DNA of 46,953 nt from an uncultured Flavobacteriaceae bacterium. GTDB taxonomy: Bacteria > Bacteroidota > Bacteroidia > Flavobacteriales > Flavobacteriaceae. Shown piece after piece: positions 1 to 9,427 of this stretch; position 1 is the first letter of the stretch, and every line of letters begins with the position of its first letter. The stretch lies in assembly GCA_937901915.1 (NCBI GenBank), contig CALGUD010000046.1, positions 1-46,953 on the forward strand, written 5' to 3'. A program made the translations under genes and the position numbers. Below the pieces are notes generated by a model, which was not told the origin of the DNA, searched no databases, and saw only the letters and a list, made by a program, of their open reading frames with translations.

Positions 1-3000
1 TTCCGTTATCTGATACAGATAAATGGCAGTATGTTTTATTGGTAGTTAAAACAGGAATTTCATTGCCTTTAACTATTTCGCTGTTAATTTTAATGTAGGG
101 ATTATTATCCGGTTTAGAAAATTTTATTGAGTTATTTATTAAATTTAAAAGTAGCTGACGAAACTGAAAGGGGATTACAGGGATTTCATGCATAGTACCG
201 ATTTCAATGGTTGCTCGTTTTTCTGAGATAACTTCTTTTAATTCATATTTTACTTCGGAAATTATTTCTTTTAAATCCGTTTTTACAAAAACCCGATCCA
301 TGGTATTGGTACGTGAATAGGTGAGTAAATCTTCTATTAGCACCTGCATTCTTTCGGCAGCTGATCTCATTCTTTCAAAGTAATCCTTTCCGGTTAGTGA
401 TAAGTTTTCATATTCCTTTTCCAATATACGAACGGCAAATATTTGTATTTTACGAAGTGGTTCCTGTAAGTCATGACTGGAAACATATGCAAAGGATTCT
501 AACTCTACATTCATTTTTTCCAGTTCCTTATTTTTTTTGGCAAGTTCACCGGTACGCTCTTTTACCTTTTTTTCCAGCTGAGAAGAAAATGTTTTTTGTT
601 CCTGTATATCGGTGCTGGTCCCTACCCACATCTGAATATTGCCTTCTGCATCTTTTTGAGGTATGGCCCTGCTTAGCTGCCAGTGGTATTCTCCGTCATA
701 TCTCCTGAAGCGATGCTCAAATAAAAAGTCCTTTCCGGTTTTTATAGATTCATTCCATGCCTGAATACTTTTTTCCCGGTCATCCGGATGCAGAATTTGT
801 ATCCAGCCGTCTTTGTTAATTTCTTTCCTGTTTAAACCTGTATAATCAAATACAGATTGGTTGTAATAATTAAACTGGCCATTGGGATCCGTTGTCCATA
901 CATGCTGTGGCATAGAATCTGCGAGTAAACGGAATTTTTGTTCACTTTCATACAATTCCTGTCGTCGTGCTTTTTCTTCTGTTATATCGCGCATTGTGCC
1001 GAGTAATTTTTCAGGGTTTTTATTTTTATCATAAAACACCCTTCCTTGTGTCCTTATCCATCTTACATCGTCATTTGGCCTTTTAATGCGCGCTTCATAA
1101 TTATAAATACCTGTATTGAATGCTTTTTCAAAAGCTGTTTCAACTATCGAAACATCCTCCGGGCACAATTGATTCCGCATTTCCTGATGAGTAAGTACTT
1201 TTGATTTAGAATGCCCAAGTATTTCTGCAAGTCTCGGAGAATAAATAATATTACGTGTGTTTAAATCTAATTCCCAGGTTGCAAGCTCTGTCGCTTCTGT
1301 GGCTAAGCGCATTCTGGCTTCTGCATCTTCTACTTTTTTCTGATAGACAATGTTTTCATGAATGTCCATACACGCTCCTATATAACCCTCAAAAATACCA
1401 TCCGAAGTAAAACGGGGGACTCCATTGTCTGATAACCAACGATACTCGCCGTCATGTCTTCGTAAGCGGTATTCCATATAAAACTCTTCCTGCTTATCAA
1501 AAGAATTTGTATACATATTGATACACCTTTCCAAATCATCCGGGTGTATACCTTCAATCCAACCGTTATCCTTTTCCTGCTCCATGGTTTTTCCGGTAAA
1601 TTCTAACCATGCTGTATTAAAATAATAACTAAGTTTGTCTGTTCCCGACATCCATATTAAAACAGGAGCGCTATCGGCTACTTTCCTGAAACGTTTTTCG
1701 CTTTCTTCAAGTTTTTTCCTGGCTTCTACTTTTTCGGTTACATCATTTGCAGTGACTATGATACCTGATACATTTCCTTCTAACTCAAATAAAGGAGAGT
1801 ACTCAAAATCAAAATAAAACTCTTTAAGGATACCGTCATCCCCTTTTACAAAGGCCTGGGCTTCATTTTCTTTATGTAATTTTCCCGTACTAAAGACATT
1901 TTTTAAAAGTTCGGAATATTTTTGCTTTTTTAATTCAGGAAATGCATTGAGAATTTTTTTTCCTATAACATTTTCTTTTCTCCAAATGTTTTTAAGCATA
2001 GCATTGTTTGACATTTCAATAACAAAATCCTTGCTTCTTAAAATCGCCATAGGAATTGGTGAATGCATAACCAGATGTCTGAACTGCTTTTCACTCTCAG
2101 CCAGTGAATGTTTTGCTTGTGCTAATCTTGTTACTTCATTTGCAACCACAATAATACCTGAAATCTCTCCGTCATCCTCCCTGAGAGCCTGGTATACAAA
2201 ATTAAAAAAGGCTATTTTTTCTTTACCGTGTTTATTAAGAGTTACCGGAAACTCCATCCCATATATAGGCTCCCCCGTTGTAAAAACTTTTTTAAGCAAT
2301 AGTTCTACCTTTTCTCTTACCTCAGGTATAATATCAAATATTTTATGACCTACAAATTCATTTTCCTGTTTACCGATCATTTGTAAATATGCATGGTTTG
2401 CAAGTTGTACGATAAATTCGGCTCCCTGCAAAATACATATTCCAACAGGAGCTTGTTTTACCGTGTTACGAAACCGTTTTTCACTTTCTTCTATTTTATT
2501 TGTGGCTGAAACCGTTTCTGTGATATCCTGTACAATCCCACTGAATCTATGCACTGAACCATGGTCATTAAATAATGCTTTTCCTTTTGCAAGCAGTCTT
2601 CTTTCCTTTTTATTTATTGGATTTATTACGGAATATTCTACTTCATAATTTCCGGCTGAGCCTTGTTTTAATACGTTCTCAATGGAATTAGTTACTTTTT
2701 CTCTGTCACTTTCTGTTATCCTGGACAGCATTTCTGGTAAACTTATTTGAGAGTCGGGAGAGAAACCCAGCCATTTCTTTAATCGTGCGTTGATACTAAA
2801 CTTATCCGTTATAGGGTTGAAGTTCCAGGTACCCATTCCAGCAGCATTAATAGTAAAGTTAAGTTGCGCTTCCCGTTCTTTTATTTCTTCTAATATTTGA
2901 ATTTTTTGAGTGGTTTCATTGCAGGTTACAAGTACACCCGCTGTGTACCCCGATTCATCTTTTACAGGACTATAGCTGAAAGTCCAATATACATCTTCAA

Positions 3001-3385
3001 TTTTCCCGTTGCGGTAAATTGGTATAAGTTGATCCTCACGCCATATAGATTCATCTGTTTCGACTACCTGATCTATGAGAGGTTTAATAGTATCCCATAT
3101 TTCGGGCCAGGCATCTTCAGCCCTTTGCCCTAAAATAGAAGGATGTTTCCCTTCCATTCCCAGGCTAGGACGGTAGGCGTCATTATAAAAACAAATTAAT
3201 TCAGGCCCCCACCATAAAAACATGGGAAATTTGGAATTTAAAATGATGCTTAAGGTAGTGTATAAACTCTGTGGCCAATTTTCAATATTTCCCACTTTTG
3301 TTTTATCCCAATCCTTTTTCCGGATGCGTTCTCCCATTTCTCCTCCTCCGGAAAGAAGTTTTTGATAATGTTTATTAATAATCAT
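1..3385 (-). CDS. Multi-PAS sensor histidine kinase, C-terminus cut by window edge
   Basis: I translated this frame by hand from the ATG at 3385 to the left edge and found it open, about 1128 codons. The N-terminus carries a GGGEMGERIRKKDW segment typical of PAS kinases. Because GGGEMG itself looks conserved, the upstream ATG at 3385 is preferred over the Met inside it. Seven PAS-like modules follow; the repeated SEKRFR or SEKQFR linkers mark several of them, and some end in the PAC-type HPDDRE or RWLSDNG segments. The phospho-acceptor region FAYVSSHDLQEPLRKI puts the histidine near residue 971. The last visible residues, VSDNG, are the start of the G1 box of the HATPase domain, so the rest of the ATPase lies outside. 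No transmembrane segment was noticed, suggesting a cytoplasmic sensor with unknown ligands. No response regulator is visible nearby; one may lie beyond the edge. Confidence 0.9.
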   Translation of the reverse strand, partial: MIINKHYQKLLSGGGEMGERIRKKDWDKTKVGNIENWPQSLYTTLSIILNSKFPMFLWWGPELICFYNDAYRPSLGMEGKHPSILGQRAEDAWPEIWDTIKPLIDQVVETDESIWREDQLIPIYRNGKIEDVYWTFSYSPVKDESGYTAGVLVTCNETTQKIQILEEIKEREAQLNFTINAAGMGTWNFNPITDKFSINARLKKWLGFSPDSQISLPEMLSRITESDREKVTNSIENVLKQGSAGNYEVEYSVINPINKKERRLLAKGKALFNDHGSVHRFSGIVQDITETVSATNKIEESEKRFRNTVKQAPVGICILQGAEFIVQLANHAYLQMIGKQENEFVGHKIFDIIPEVREKVELLLKKVFTTGEPIYGMEFPVTLNKHGKEKIAFFNFVYQALREDDGEISGIIVVANEVTRLAQAKHSLAESEKQFRHLVMHSPIPMAILRSKDFVIEMSNNAMLKNIWRKENVIGKKILNAFPELKKQKYSELLKNVFSTGKLHKENEAQAFVKGDDGILKEFYFDFEYSPLFELEGNVSGIIVTANDVTEKVEARKKLEESEKRFRKVADSAPVLIWMSGTDKLSYYFNTAWLEFTGKTMEQEKDNGWIEGIHPDDLERCINMYTNSFDKQEEFYMEYRLRRHDGEYRWLSDNGVPRFTSDGIFEGYIGACMDIHENIVYQKKVEDAEARMRLATEATELATWELDLNTRNIIYSPRLAEILGHSKSKVLTHQEMRNQLCPEDVSIVETAFEKAFNTGIYNYEARIKRPNDDVRWIRTQGRVFYDKNKNPEKLLGTMRDITEEKARRQELYESEQKFRLLADSMPQHVWTTDPNGQFNYYNQSVFDYTGLNRKEINKDGWIQILHPDDREKSIQAWNESIKTGKDFLFEHRFRRYDGEYHWQLSRAIPQKDAEGNIQMWVGTSTDIQEQKTFSSQLEKKVKERTGELAKKNKELEKMNVELESFAYVSSHDLQEPLRKIQIFAVRILEKEYENLSLTGKDYFERMRSAAERMQVLIEDLLTYSRTNTMDRVFVKTDLKEIISEVKYELKEVISEKRATIEIGTMHEIPVIPFQFRQLLLNLINNSIKFSKPDNNPYIKINSEIVKGNEIPVLTTNKTYCHLSVSDNG

Positions 3386-3671
3386 AAATTAATACTATCT
3401 GTTTTTTTAAAATAGTAATGATTGTTATGGATTTAAATTTGAATTTTTGAGAAGTAATCGAGCAAAATCCACCTGGGTATGTACTATAAAAGTCACAAAA
3501 TAATTTGTAAAAGAGAACTTTGGACGTTCTGATTTGGTGCCTATTTCAGGGAAATATTGCAAGATGTTTCTGCTATTCATTCAGAAAACTAATGTATAGA
3601 AAAAAATGTGCTTAAATGTAAAGATTATTAACTGAAATGAACATAGTAAATCAAATTCCCTATGATTGTAT

Positions 3672-5405
3672 TTAATCCTTCTTTATTAACCTTATTTTTA
3701 AATTTTCCGGATGCATGGTAAATGCAAAAATCTCTTTTATATCTTCCGGTTTAGTTAATAAATCAAAATCAAAATTTTGACAGATCATTGAAAGTGCCAT
3801 TTTCATTTCATGTATAGCCAGGTTTTTTCCGGGACAATACCTGGATCCACCTCCAAAAACATGAATCGCATCAGGGCTGTGATTGTCATAAACAGGACAT
3901 CCGGTTGCCAACCACCGTTCAGGAATAAATATATTGGGATCTGTAAAATACTTAGGATTTGTTTGGGCTACTTTATTTTGCAAAATCATAACTGTTCCTT
4001 TTGGGATTTCAAGATTCTGAACCAGCGTATTTTCTTTAGCTTCCATAATTAACATAGGTGTAGTAGGTTTAATCCTTAAGGCTTCAATGGCTACAGCTTC
4101 TGTATATTTCAAAAGGTCTAGTTGCTTTCCCGTAGTCACAAATTTTTCATTTCCCAATACAGTTTCAACCTCTTTTTTTATTTTTTCCTTAACCTCAGGA
4201 TATAAAGCTAAATAATAGATGGTCCATGATATAGAATTAGAAGTAGTATCTTCTCCGGCCAAGAGCATTGTAAATACATTTCCAAAAATATCATTGTCTG
4301 TAAAACTGCTGTCTTTTTCCTGTTCTACAAGTAATGCTTCTAAAAAGTTGGTCGGATTTTCTTTAAGTATAGGGTTTTCATTGAGTTTTTTCCGGGTCAC
4401 TTCTATAAATTGTTTAACCTTGGTTTTGGTTTCTGCTAATGCAAAATCAAACTCTTTGTCTTGTTTTGTCTTATAGTATTTCCACAAAGGTACTGGCGCA
4501 GTCATTCTTTTATTGATCATAGGAAATATTTTTTTCATATGATTTTGAATAACATCACCCTCAGTCTCCAGTGTATTCGTGTCATAACCAAAAGCAATTT
4601 GTGTTGTTATATCTACTGTATAAAGCATCATTTCCTGTTGAACATCAATAGCAGTTTTCTTGTTTGCAAAATTTATCCACCTCCTGTACAGCCGTTCAGT
4701 CATTTGTTTAAGAGTAGGGAAGTAGGCTTTTACATTTTTTAAACTAAGGGCTTCAGCCGTTATTTTTCGATGTTGTTTCCATTGTAGGCCTTCCGAAGAA
4801 AAAACCCCTTCTATACCCATCTCTTCCATAACCTGTTTAATTTTAGAAAATCTTTTAAATGTGCCCGGCCTTTCCTTCAGAATGTGTGAATTAAAATCAA
4901 GATTAGCTGATACTATGAATTTTTTACCCATCAGGTTAATCCGGAATAGATCACCTACTTCTTTCACCCAATCTTCCATAATCTGATGTTTATTTACCAT
5001 GGAGAAATCAGATAAATGCCCGGTTATGAAACGGCCTTTCGGAGAAGGTAAATCTTTGATCTTTGTTAAACGTCCTTGAGAGATAGCTTTATTTTGGTTA
5101 TGTAATTGATCCGGGTCAAAAAATATCTGTTCTTCTTTAATTTCAATTTGAAAAGTTTTAAGGCACAGTTCCGATTCTTTTTCCATCCCGTTTTCAAGAG
5201 AAAATTCCTTTCTGTGTAAAGGGCAAATAATATATCCGTTTTTTACATCACTTTGAGTTAGCCGGGCACCTTTATGTGGACAAATTCCGCTGAAAGCATT
5301 TATAGTAATTTTGTTTTTGATTAGAAGAATAGTTTCACTTCCTATATTAGCCTGAAATATTTTGTCGGGCTCAATATCGGACAGGTTTGCTATTTTTACG
5401 AGCAT
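3672..5405 (-). CDS. Rieske [2Fe-2S] domain fused to cytochrome P450
   Basis: A 577-residue two-domain protein. Residues 1-100 form a Rieske ferredoxin-like domain with the full C-x-H-x16-C-x2-H ligand set (C42, H44, C61, H64; segments CPHKG and CPLHRKEF). Residues about 110-577 form a complete P450: I-helix AGEDTTS at 383-389, ExxR as EALR at 441-444, PERW at 495-498, and the heme loop FGGGSRYCPG with proximal Cys524. There is no signal peptide or membrane anchor, so it should be cytosolic. The inference is that the Rieske domain passes electrons to the heme, replacing a separate ferredoxin; a reductase would still be needed and none is nearby. The substrate is unknown. The gene follows the NIPSNAP gene by 54 bases on the same strand, probably one transcript. 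Domain calls are strong; the function is open. Confidence 0.92.
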   Translation of the reverse strand: MLVKIANLSDIEPDKIFQANIGSETILLIKNKITINAFSGICPHKGARLTQSDVKNGYIICPLHRKEFSLENGMEKESELCLKTFQIEIKEEQIFFDPDQLHNQNKAISQGRLTKIKDLPSPKGRFITGHLSDFSMVNKHQIMEDWVKEVGDLFRINLMGKKFIVSANLDFNSHILKERPGTFKRFSKIKQVMEEMGIEGVFSSEGLQWKQHRKITAEALSLKNVKAYFPTLKQMTERLYRRWINFANKKTAIDVQQEMMLYTVDITTQIAFGYDTNTLETEGDVIQNHMKKIFPMINKRMTAPVPLWKYYKTKQDKEFDFALAETKTKVKQFIEVTRKKLNENPILKENPTNFLEALLVEQEKDSSFTDNDIFGNVFTMLLAGEDTTSNSISWTIYYLALYPEVKEKIKKEVETVLGNEKFVTTGKQLDLLKYTEAVAIEALRIKPTTPMLIMEAKENTLVQNLEIPKGTVMILQNKVAQTNPKYFTDPNIFIPERWLATGCPVYDNHSPDAIHVFGGGSRYCPGKNLAIHEMKMALSMICQNFDFDLLTKPEDIKEIFAFTMHPENLKIRLIKKD

Positions 5406-5459
5406 TTGAATAATTTTATTAATAAATAATTTTCACTTATGAGTGGTAGATTATTGAAA

Positions 5460-6242
5460 CTAAATACCGGAATATGGCATGCGGTTCAGTAAAAATATTT
5501 CAGCTTTGGAAACACTATTATCATAATATTTATTTGCAATGAGTTCTTTCCATTTTTCCGAAGAAAAAAATGCTTTCCAATATTGGTCTCTTACCTCCAG
5601 AGAATTAAAGGATGTCATATACATCAGGTTTGGCATTTTATTGCCTACTAAGGTTTCCGCAAAAAATACTGCATTGAAATTCAAAGAATGGAATAAAGGG
5701 ATTTCCCCACCTTCGTTGAACATATGTATCTTTTTTTCTAATAAACTTTCTGTGGCCGATTCATAACTTCTTAATTCATAAATATGCTCCTTTCGATTTC
5801 CTTTGAGCTGAGGTAATTTCATAAAAGGCATATTTTTAAATGCTTTGAGAAATGTAGTTTCTATCCGGTTGTACGGACTTTTATCATGTGGGGCATTCAA
5901 ATAATCATGCGCAGCTTTTAAATATTGGTTGTCACTTTTTAGCAAGCCGGGGATATCAAAAAATTGCTGGACAGATTTAAAGGGAGTTAGCACGTAAATA
6001 CGTTTGCCATAATGAACTGTATCATTTTTTACCGGCTTAAACACACCAATATTTTTTATGCCGGCTCTATTTAACGCAGGGATATAAGCATTTTTGAGAT
6101 AATTGTCTGTTAGTTCTTCCTGCTCAGGGTTATCAATAAGATATAATTTTATTTCATAAAATTCTTGAACTTCCTGGGCTTCAGAATGATTTGGAAATAA
6201 GAGAGAGAAGGATAGTGCCAGTACAATTAAATATGTTTTCAT
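5460..6242 (-). CDS. Exported NIPSNAP-family protein
   Basis: A 260-residue protein with an N-terminal signal peptide (hydrophobic stretch around LIVALSFSLLF, then SEAQEVQ). The mature part has two NIPSNAP-like ferredoxin-fold halves: FYEIKLYLIDNPEQ near the start and HIYELRSYESATESLLEKK near residue 145. Both begin with the family's Y-E-hydrophobic-R/K-x-Y pattern. NIPSNAP proteins are small dimeric alpha-beta barrel proteins with poorly defined roles, in some cases linked to ligand or metabolite binding. It lies directly upstream of the Rieske-P450 gene, so the two may be co-expressed, although this one is exported and the P450 looks cytosolic. No catalytic residues can be assigned. Confidence 0.82.
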   Translation of the reverse strand: MKTYLIVLALSFSLLFPNHSEAQEVQEFYEIKLYLIDNPEQEELTDNYLKNAYIPALNRAGIKNIGVFKPVKNDTVHYGKRIYVLTPFKSVQQFFDIPGLLKSDNQYLKAAHDYLNAPHDKSPYNRIETTFLKAFKNMPFMKLPQLKGNRKEHIYELRSYESATESLLEKKIHMFNEGGEIPLFHSLNFNAVFFAETLVGNKMPNLMYMTSFNSLEVRDQYWKAFFSSEKWKELIANKYYDNSVSKAEIFLLNRMPYSGI

Positions 6243-6485
6243 TGAATCAGTTTAAAGATTAATGTAGTTCAAGTTCGAAAATAAACTATTTATTAGTATT
6301 GATTTATTTTTTTAATCAAAATTTGATGAATAGAGTTAAAATAATATTTAACGATCCCGGATTAAAAACTGGCGTTTTTCATAACTCAGCTTATATTATT
6401 TAAGCTTTTCTTAACAATTTTGACTGGTATAATAGGTAAATTAGTAACTTCTTAAAATGTAACCAATTAAATATCAAAATTCAAA

Positions 6486-7331
6486 ATGAAAAAAATAATT
6501 TTATTCTTAGGTTGTACACTTTTATCGTTCTCGATGAGTGCACAAATTCAAACCCCTGCGCCCAGTCCTGCAGCTAAATTACAGCAAAAAGTAGGGTTAA
6601 CCGATATTACTATAGAATACTCACGACCTTCAAAGAAAGGAAGAACTATTTTCGGAGATCTTGTGCCTTACGGTAAGGTATGGAGAACAGGGGCAAATGC
6701 TAAAACCAAGATTACGTTCAGCGATGATGTAAGAGTGGGCGGTAAAGAACTAAAAGCCGGTACGTATGCAATCTTAACAAAGCCTGAGGCTCAAAATTGG
6801 GAAGTGATATTTTACACTGATATCGAAGGTGGTGCTCCTTCAGAGCTGGATCAAAGCAAGGTTGCAGCTTCTGTTTCTGCTGAAGTATTTCCAATCCCTT
6901 TTGATGTTGAAACTTTTACCATAGACCTGAATAACTTGAGCAATAATGGTGCAAACCTGGAATTTATCTGGGAAAAAGTGTATGTAGCAGTACCTCTTGA
7001 GGTGCCTACACAAACAAAAGCTATGGAAAGTATTAATACTGTTATGGCAGGGCCCGGGGCTTATGATTATTTTCAGGCGGCATCTTACTATTTTCAGGAA
7101 GATAAGGATATTAAGAAGGCCAAAGAATGGATTGATAAATCTATTGAAAATATTGGAGAAGAAAAGCCTTTTTGGATGCTTAGACAGCAAGCTTTAATTT
7201 ACGAAAAAGCTGGTGACAGAAAAGGCGCTATAAAAGTAGCCAAAGCTTCATTAGCTGCTGCTGAAAAAGCCGGTAATGCCGATTATGTAAAAATGAACCA
7301 GGATTCTTTAAAAGAATGGGGAGCCAAATAG
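6486..7331 (+). CDS. DUF2911 domain protein, exported
   Basis: A 281-residue protein with a clear Sec signal peptide (MKKIILFLGCTLLSF, cleavage likely after MSAQ). Residues about 30-165 match the DUF2911 family common in Bacteroidota, with recognisable blocks DITIEYSRPSKKGRTIFG, VPYGKVWRTGANAKT and LKAGTYAILTKP. The C-terminal third (about 195-280) is helical and looks like a pair of TPR-type repeats (KKAKEWIDKSIE, DRKGAIKVAKASLAAAEK). DUF2911 has no established biochemical function; the protein is expected in the periplasm or at the outer membrane. The gene is followed by a strong terminator, so it is probably transcribed alone. Confidence 0.88.
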   Translation: MKKIILFLGCTLLSFSMSAQIQTPAPSPAAKLQQKVGLTDITIEYSRPSKKGRTIFGDLVPYGKVWRTGANAKTKITFSDDVRVGGKELKAGTYAILTKPEAQNWEVIFYTDIEGGAPSELDQSKVAASVSAEVFPIPFDVETFTIDLNNLSNNGANLEFIWEKVYVAVPLEVPTQTKAMESINTVMAGPGAYDYFQAASYYFQEDKDIKKAKEWIDKSIENIGEEKPFWMLRQQALIYEKAGDRKGAIKVAKASLAAAEKAGNADYVKMNQDSLKEWGAK

Positions 7332-7354
7332 TTTGAAGCAAAACTTAAATTCTT

Positions 7355-7386
7355 AAAAAAGCCTGTAGATTTTCTACAGGCTTTTT
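7355..7386 (+). terminator. Rho-independent terminator after the DUF2911 gene
   Basis: A perfect stem of GCCTGTAGA (7361-7369) with TCTACAGGC (7373-7381), loop TTT, flanked by A-run and T-run that extend the pairing. It sits 24 bases past the DUF2911 stop codon and ends in a run of T, as expected for intrinsic termination. Confidence 0.88.
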
Positions 7387-7398
7387 ATGTATTATTCC

Positions 7399-7429
7399 TT
7401 TATTACTCCTTATTTTTTGAATAATTTTG
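7399..7429 (+). promoter_or_regulatory. Probable promoter for gcvT
   Basis: TAATTTTG at 7422-7429 matches the Bacteroidota -7 consensus TAnnTTTG exactly. TTTA at 7399-7402 fits the -33 TTTG box in three of four bases with a 19-base spacer. It lies just after the upstream terminator and about 30 bases before the gcvT start codon. Confidence 0.55.
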
Positions 7430-7460
7430 CCCGGGTCTAATAATTAGATAAATTACAGAG

Positions 7461-8546
7461 ATGAAGAATATTCAGTTAAATGATATACATATAGCTTTAG
7501 GGGCTAAAATGGTCCCGTTTGCAGGTTACAATATGCCTGTACAGTACGAAGGAGTAAATATTGAACATGAAACCGTACGTAACGGCGTAGGAGTGTTTGA
7601 TGTAAGTCATATGGGTGAATTTCTGGTAGAAGGAAGTAATGCCTTAAAACTAATACAGAAAGTTACCAGCAATGATGCTTCTCTCTTAACTGTAGGCAAA
7701 GCGCAATATTCTTGTTTTCCAAATGAAGAAGGCGGTATTGTTGATGACCTGATCGTTTATAGAATAAAAAGTGAATCTTATTTATTGGTTGTAAATGCTT
7801 CTAATATTGAAAAAGACTGGGGCTGGATATCAAAATATAACGAAAGTATAGGAGCACAAATAAGAAATATATCGGATGAATTTTCGTTATTGGCAATACA
7901 AGGTCCGAAAGCGGTGGAAGCTATGCAGTCACTCACCTCCGCAGATCTGTCTGCTATAAAATATTATCATTGTGAAGTGACTGATTTTGCAGGTATCCCT
8001 TATGTGATCATTTCAGCTACAGGGTACACCGGTAGTGGTGGATTTGAGATTTATTGCAAAAACACCGAAGTAAAACAAATATGGAATAAAGTTTTTGAAG
8101 CCGGAAAAGACTATGGTATAAAGCCCATTGGTTTGGCTGCCCGCGATACCTTAAGGTTGGAAATGGGATACAGTCTTTATGGAAATGATATAGACGATAC
8201 TACATCGCCAATAGAAGCAGGTTTGGGATGGATCACCAAATTCACGAAAGATTTTGTGAATTCTGAGAAACTGAAAAAACAAAAAGAACAAGGTACAGAA
8301 CGTAAACTGGTTGGTTTTGAAGTAATAGAAAGAGGGATTCCCAGACACGGGTATGAGATTATTGACGAGAAAGGAAAAACCATAGGACAGGTTACAAGTG
8401 GCACCATGTCCCCCTCACTCGGAAAGGGTATAGGATTGGGATATGTGCCTACTACTTTAGCAAAAGAAGGAAGTTTAATTTATATTCATATACGGAATAA
8501 AGCTATTCCGGCAAAAGTGGTAAAACTACCTTTTTATAAGCAATAA
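7461..8546 (+). CDS. gcvT: Glycine cleavage system T protein (aminomethyltransferase)
   Basis: A 361-residue protein of normal family length. It transfers the methylene unit from aminomethylated lipoyl-H protein to tetrahydrofolate, releasing ammonia, in cytoplasmic glycine breakdown. Family blocks are clear: MVPFAGYNMPVQYEG near the N-terminus, GVFDVSHMGEF, the folate-pocket region LIVYRIKSESYLLVVNA, GYTGSGGFEIYC, LAARDTLRLEMGYSLYGNDI, and the C-terminal RHGYEII/GQVTSGTMSPSLGKGIGLGYV. The other glycine cleavage genes are not in the window, which is usual for Bacteroidota where gcvT stands apart. It probably heads a run that continues with the SDR-like gene 48 bases downstream. Confidence 0.96.
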   Translation: MKNIQLNDIHIALGAKMVPFAGYNMPVQYEGVNIEHETVRNGVGVFDVSHMGEFLVEGSNALKLIQKVTSNDASLLTVGKAQYSCFPNEEGGIVDDLIVYRIKSESYLLVVNASNIEKDWGWISKYNESIGAQIRNISDEFSLLAIQGPKAVEAMQSLTSADLSAIKYYHCEVTDFAGIPYVIISATGYTGSGGFEIYCKNTEVKQIWNKVFEAGKDYGIKPIGLAARDTLRLEMGYSLYGNDIDDTTSPIEAGLGWITKFTKDFVNSEKLKKQKEQGTERKLVGFEVIERGIPRHGYEIIDEKGKTIGQVTSGTMSPSLGKGIGLGYVPTTLAKEGSLIYIHIRNKAIPAKVVKLPFYKQ

Positions 8547-8594
8547 TCAAATAGTTACAGAAAAGAGGTGAACTTTTAAAGAAAGAAAATAAAA

Positions 8595-9404
8595 TTGGAT
8601 AAGATTCTCATATTAGGTGCAAGTGGATTCATAGGAGGTATGCTCTATAAAGAACTATGCAATTTTTATGATACATATGGTACTTACCATACAGGAAAGA
8701 TATATTCCGGGAATAAGCATTACATACACTTTGATATGGAGAATGATGATATTCTGGAGATACTTTATAAAATTAAGCCAAATGTTATAATCTCAGCATT
8801 ACGAGGTGATTTTGATGTACAGATTGAAACACACATATACATGTCTGAATACGTAAAAAAAGCAAATTGCAGAATTATTTTTATGTCGTCTGCGAATGTG
8901 TTTGATGCTTTTAGTAATTACCCTTCTTATGAACATGATAAAACACTGTCTGAAAGCAAATACGGCAGGTTAAAGATCAGGATTGAAAATATGTTGATGC
9001 GCCTTCCTAAAAAAAATTATGTAATAGCCAGGATGCCAATGGTTTTTGGAAATAGTTCCCCAAGGTTAAAGGAGCTTAAGAGTTTTTTAAATGAAAATGT
9101 TCCGTATGAAGTGTTTCCAAACCTTATCATGAATGTAGCATGTGTTGATAAGTTAGTATTACAAATACATTATATAATAAACCGCAATAAAAAAGGAATT
9201 TATCACCTGGGAAGCAGTGACCTTGTGCACCACGATGAATTTATTATTGAACTGGCAAAAAAACTGGAGTATCCTAAACCTTTTGTAAAACATGTATTTA
9301 CATCTAATGAAGACAGGTTTCTGGCAGTATTGCCTAAAGATAATTTACTGCCAAAACATCTGCGTTTTACACATTATGAAATCCTGGAGAATACGAAGTT
9401 ATAA
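8595..9404 (+). CDS. SDR / RmlD-like NAD(P)-binding epimerase-reductase
   Basis: A 269-residue single Rossmann-fold protein of the extended short-chain dehydrogenase type, closest in look to RmlD-like sugar nucleotide reductases. It has the dinucleotide-binding GASGFIGG at the N-terminus, a strand with serines (IIFMSSANVFD), and a plausible catalytic YGRLK (YxxxK) near residue 128. A FGNSSPR segment follows. The first codon is TTG at 8595; no ATG gives a complete glycine motif, so the TTG start is required. The stop is two bases before the next ORF begins, so it is likely co-transcribed with the pterin dehydratase gene. The substrate cannot be told, and nothing around it is a surface-sugar gene. 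Confidence 0.72.
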   Translation: MDKILILGASGFIGGMLYKELCNFYDTYGTYHTGKIYSGNKHYIHFDMENDDILEILYKIKPNVIISALRGDFDVQIETHIYMSEYVKKANCRIIFMSSANVFDAFSNYPSYEHDKTLSESKYGRLKIRIENMLMRLPKKNYVIARMPMVFGNSSPRLKELKSFLNENVPYEVFPNLIMNVACVDKLVLQIHYIINRNKKGIYHLGSSDLVHHDEFIIELAKKLEYPKPFVKHVFTSNEDRFLAVLPKDNLLPKHLRFTHYEILENTKL

Positions 9405-9427
9405 ATATGAACCAAAACATAATAATT

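Noticed and set aside
1635..3133. Several plus-strand open frames across the kinase region
   Set aside because: They are antisense shadows of the open minus-strand kinase frame, with no recognisable protein features.
3330..3360. GGAGGAGG-like Shine-Dalgarno before an internal Met of the histidine kinase, suggesting a start at that Met
   Set aside because: Those bases encode the conserved GGG of the family's GGGEMG segment, and Bacteroidota rarely use strong Shine-Dalgarno sites, so the ATG at 3385 is kept.
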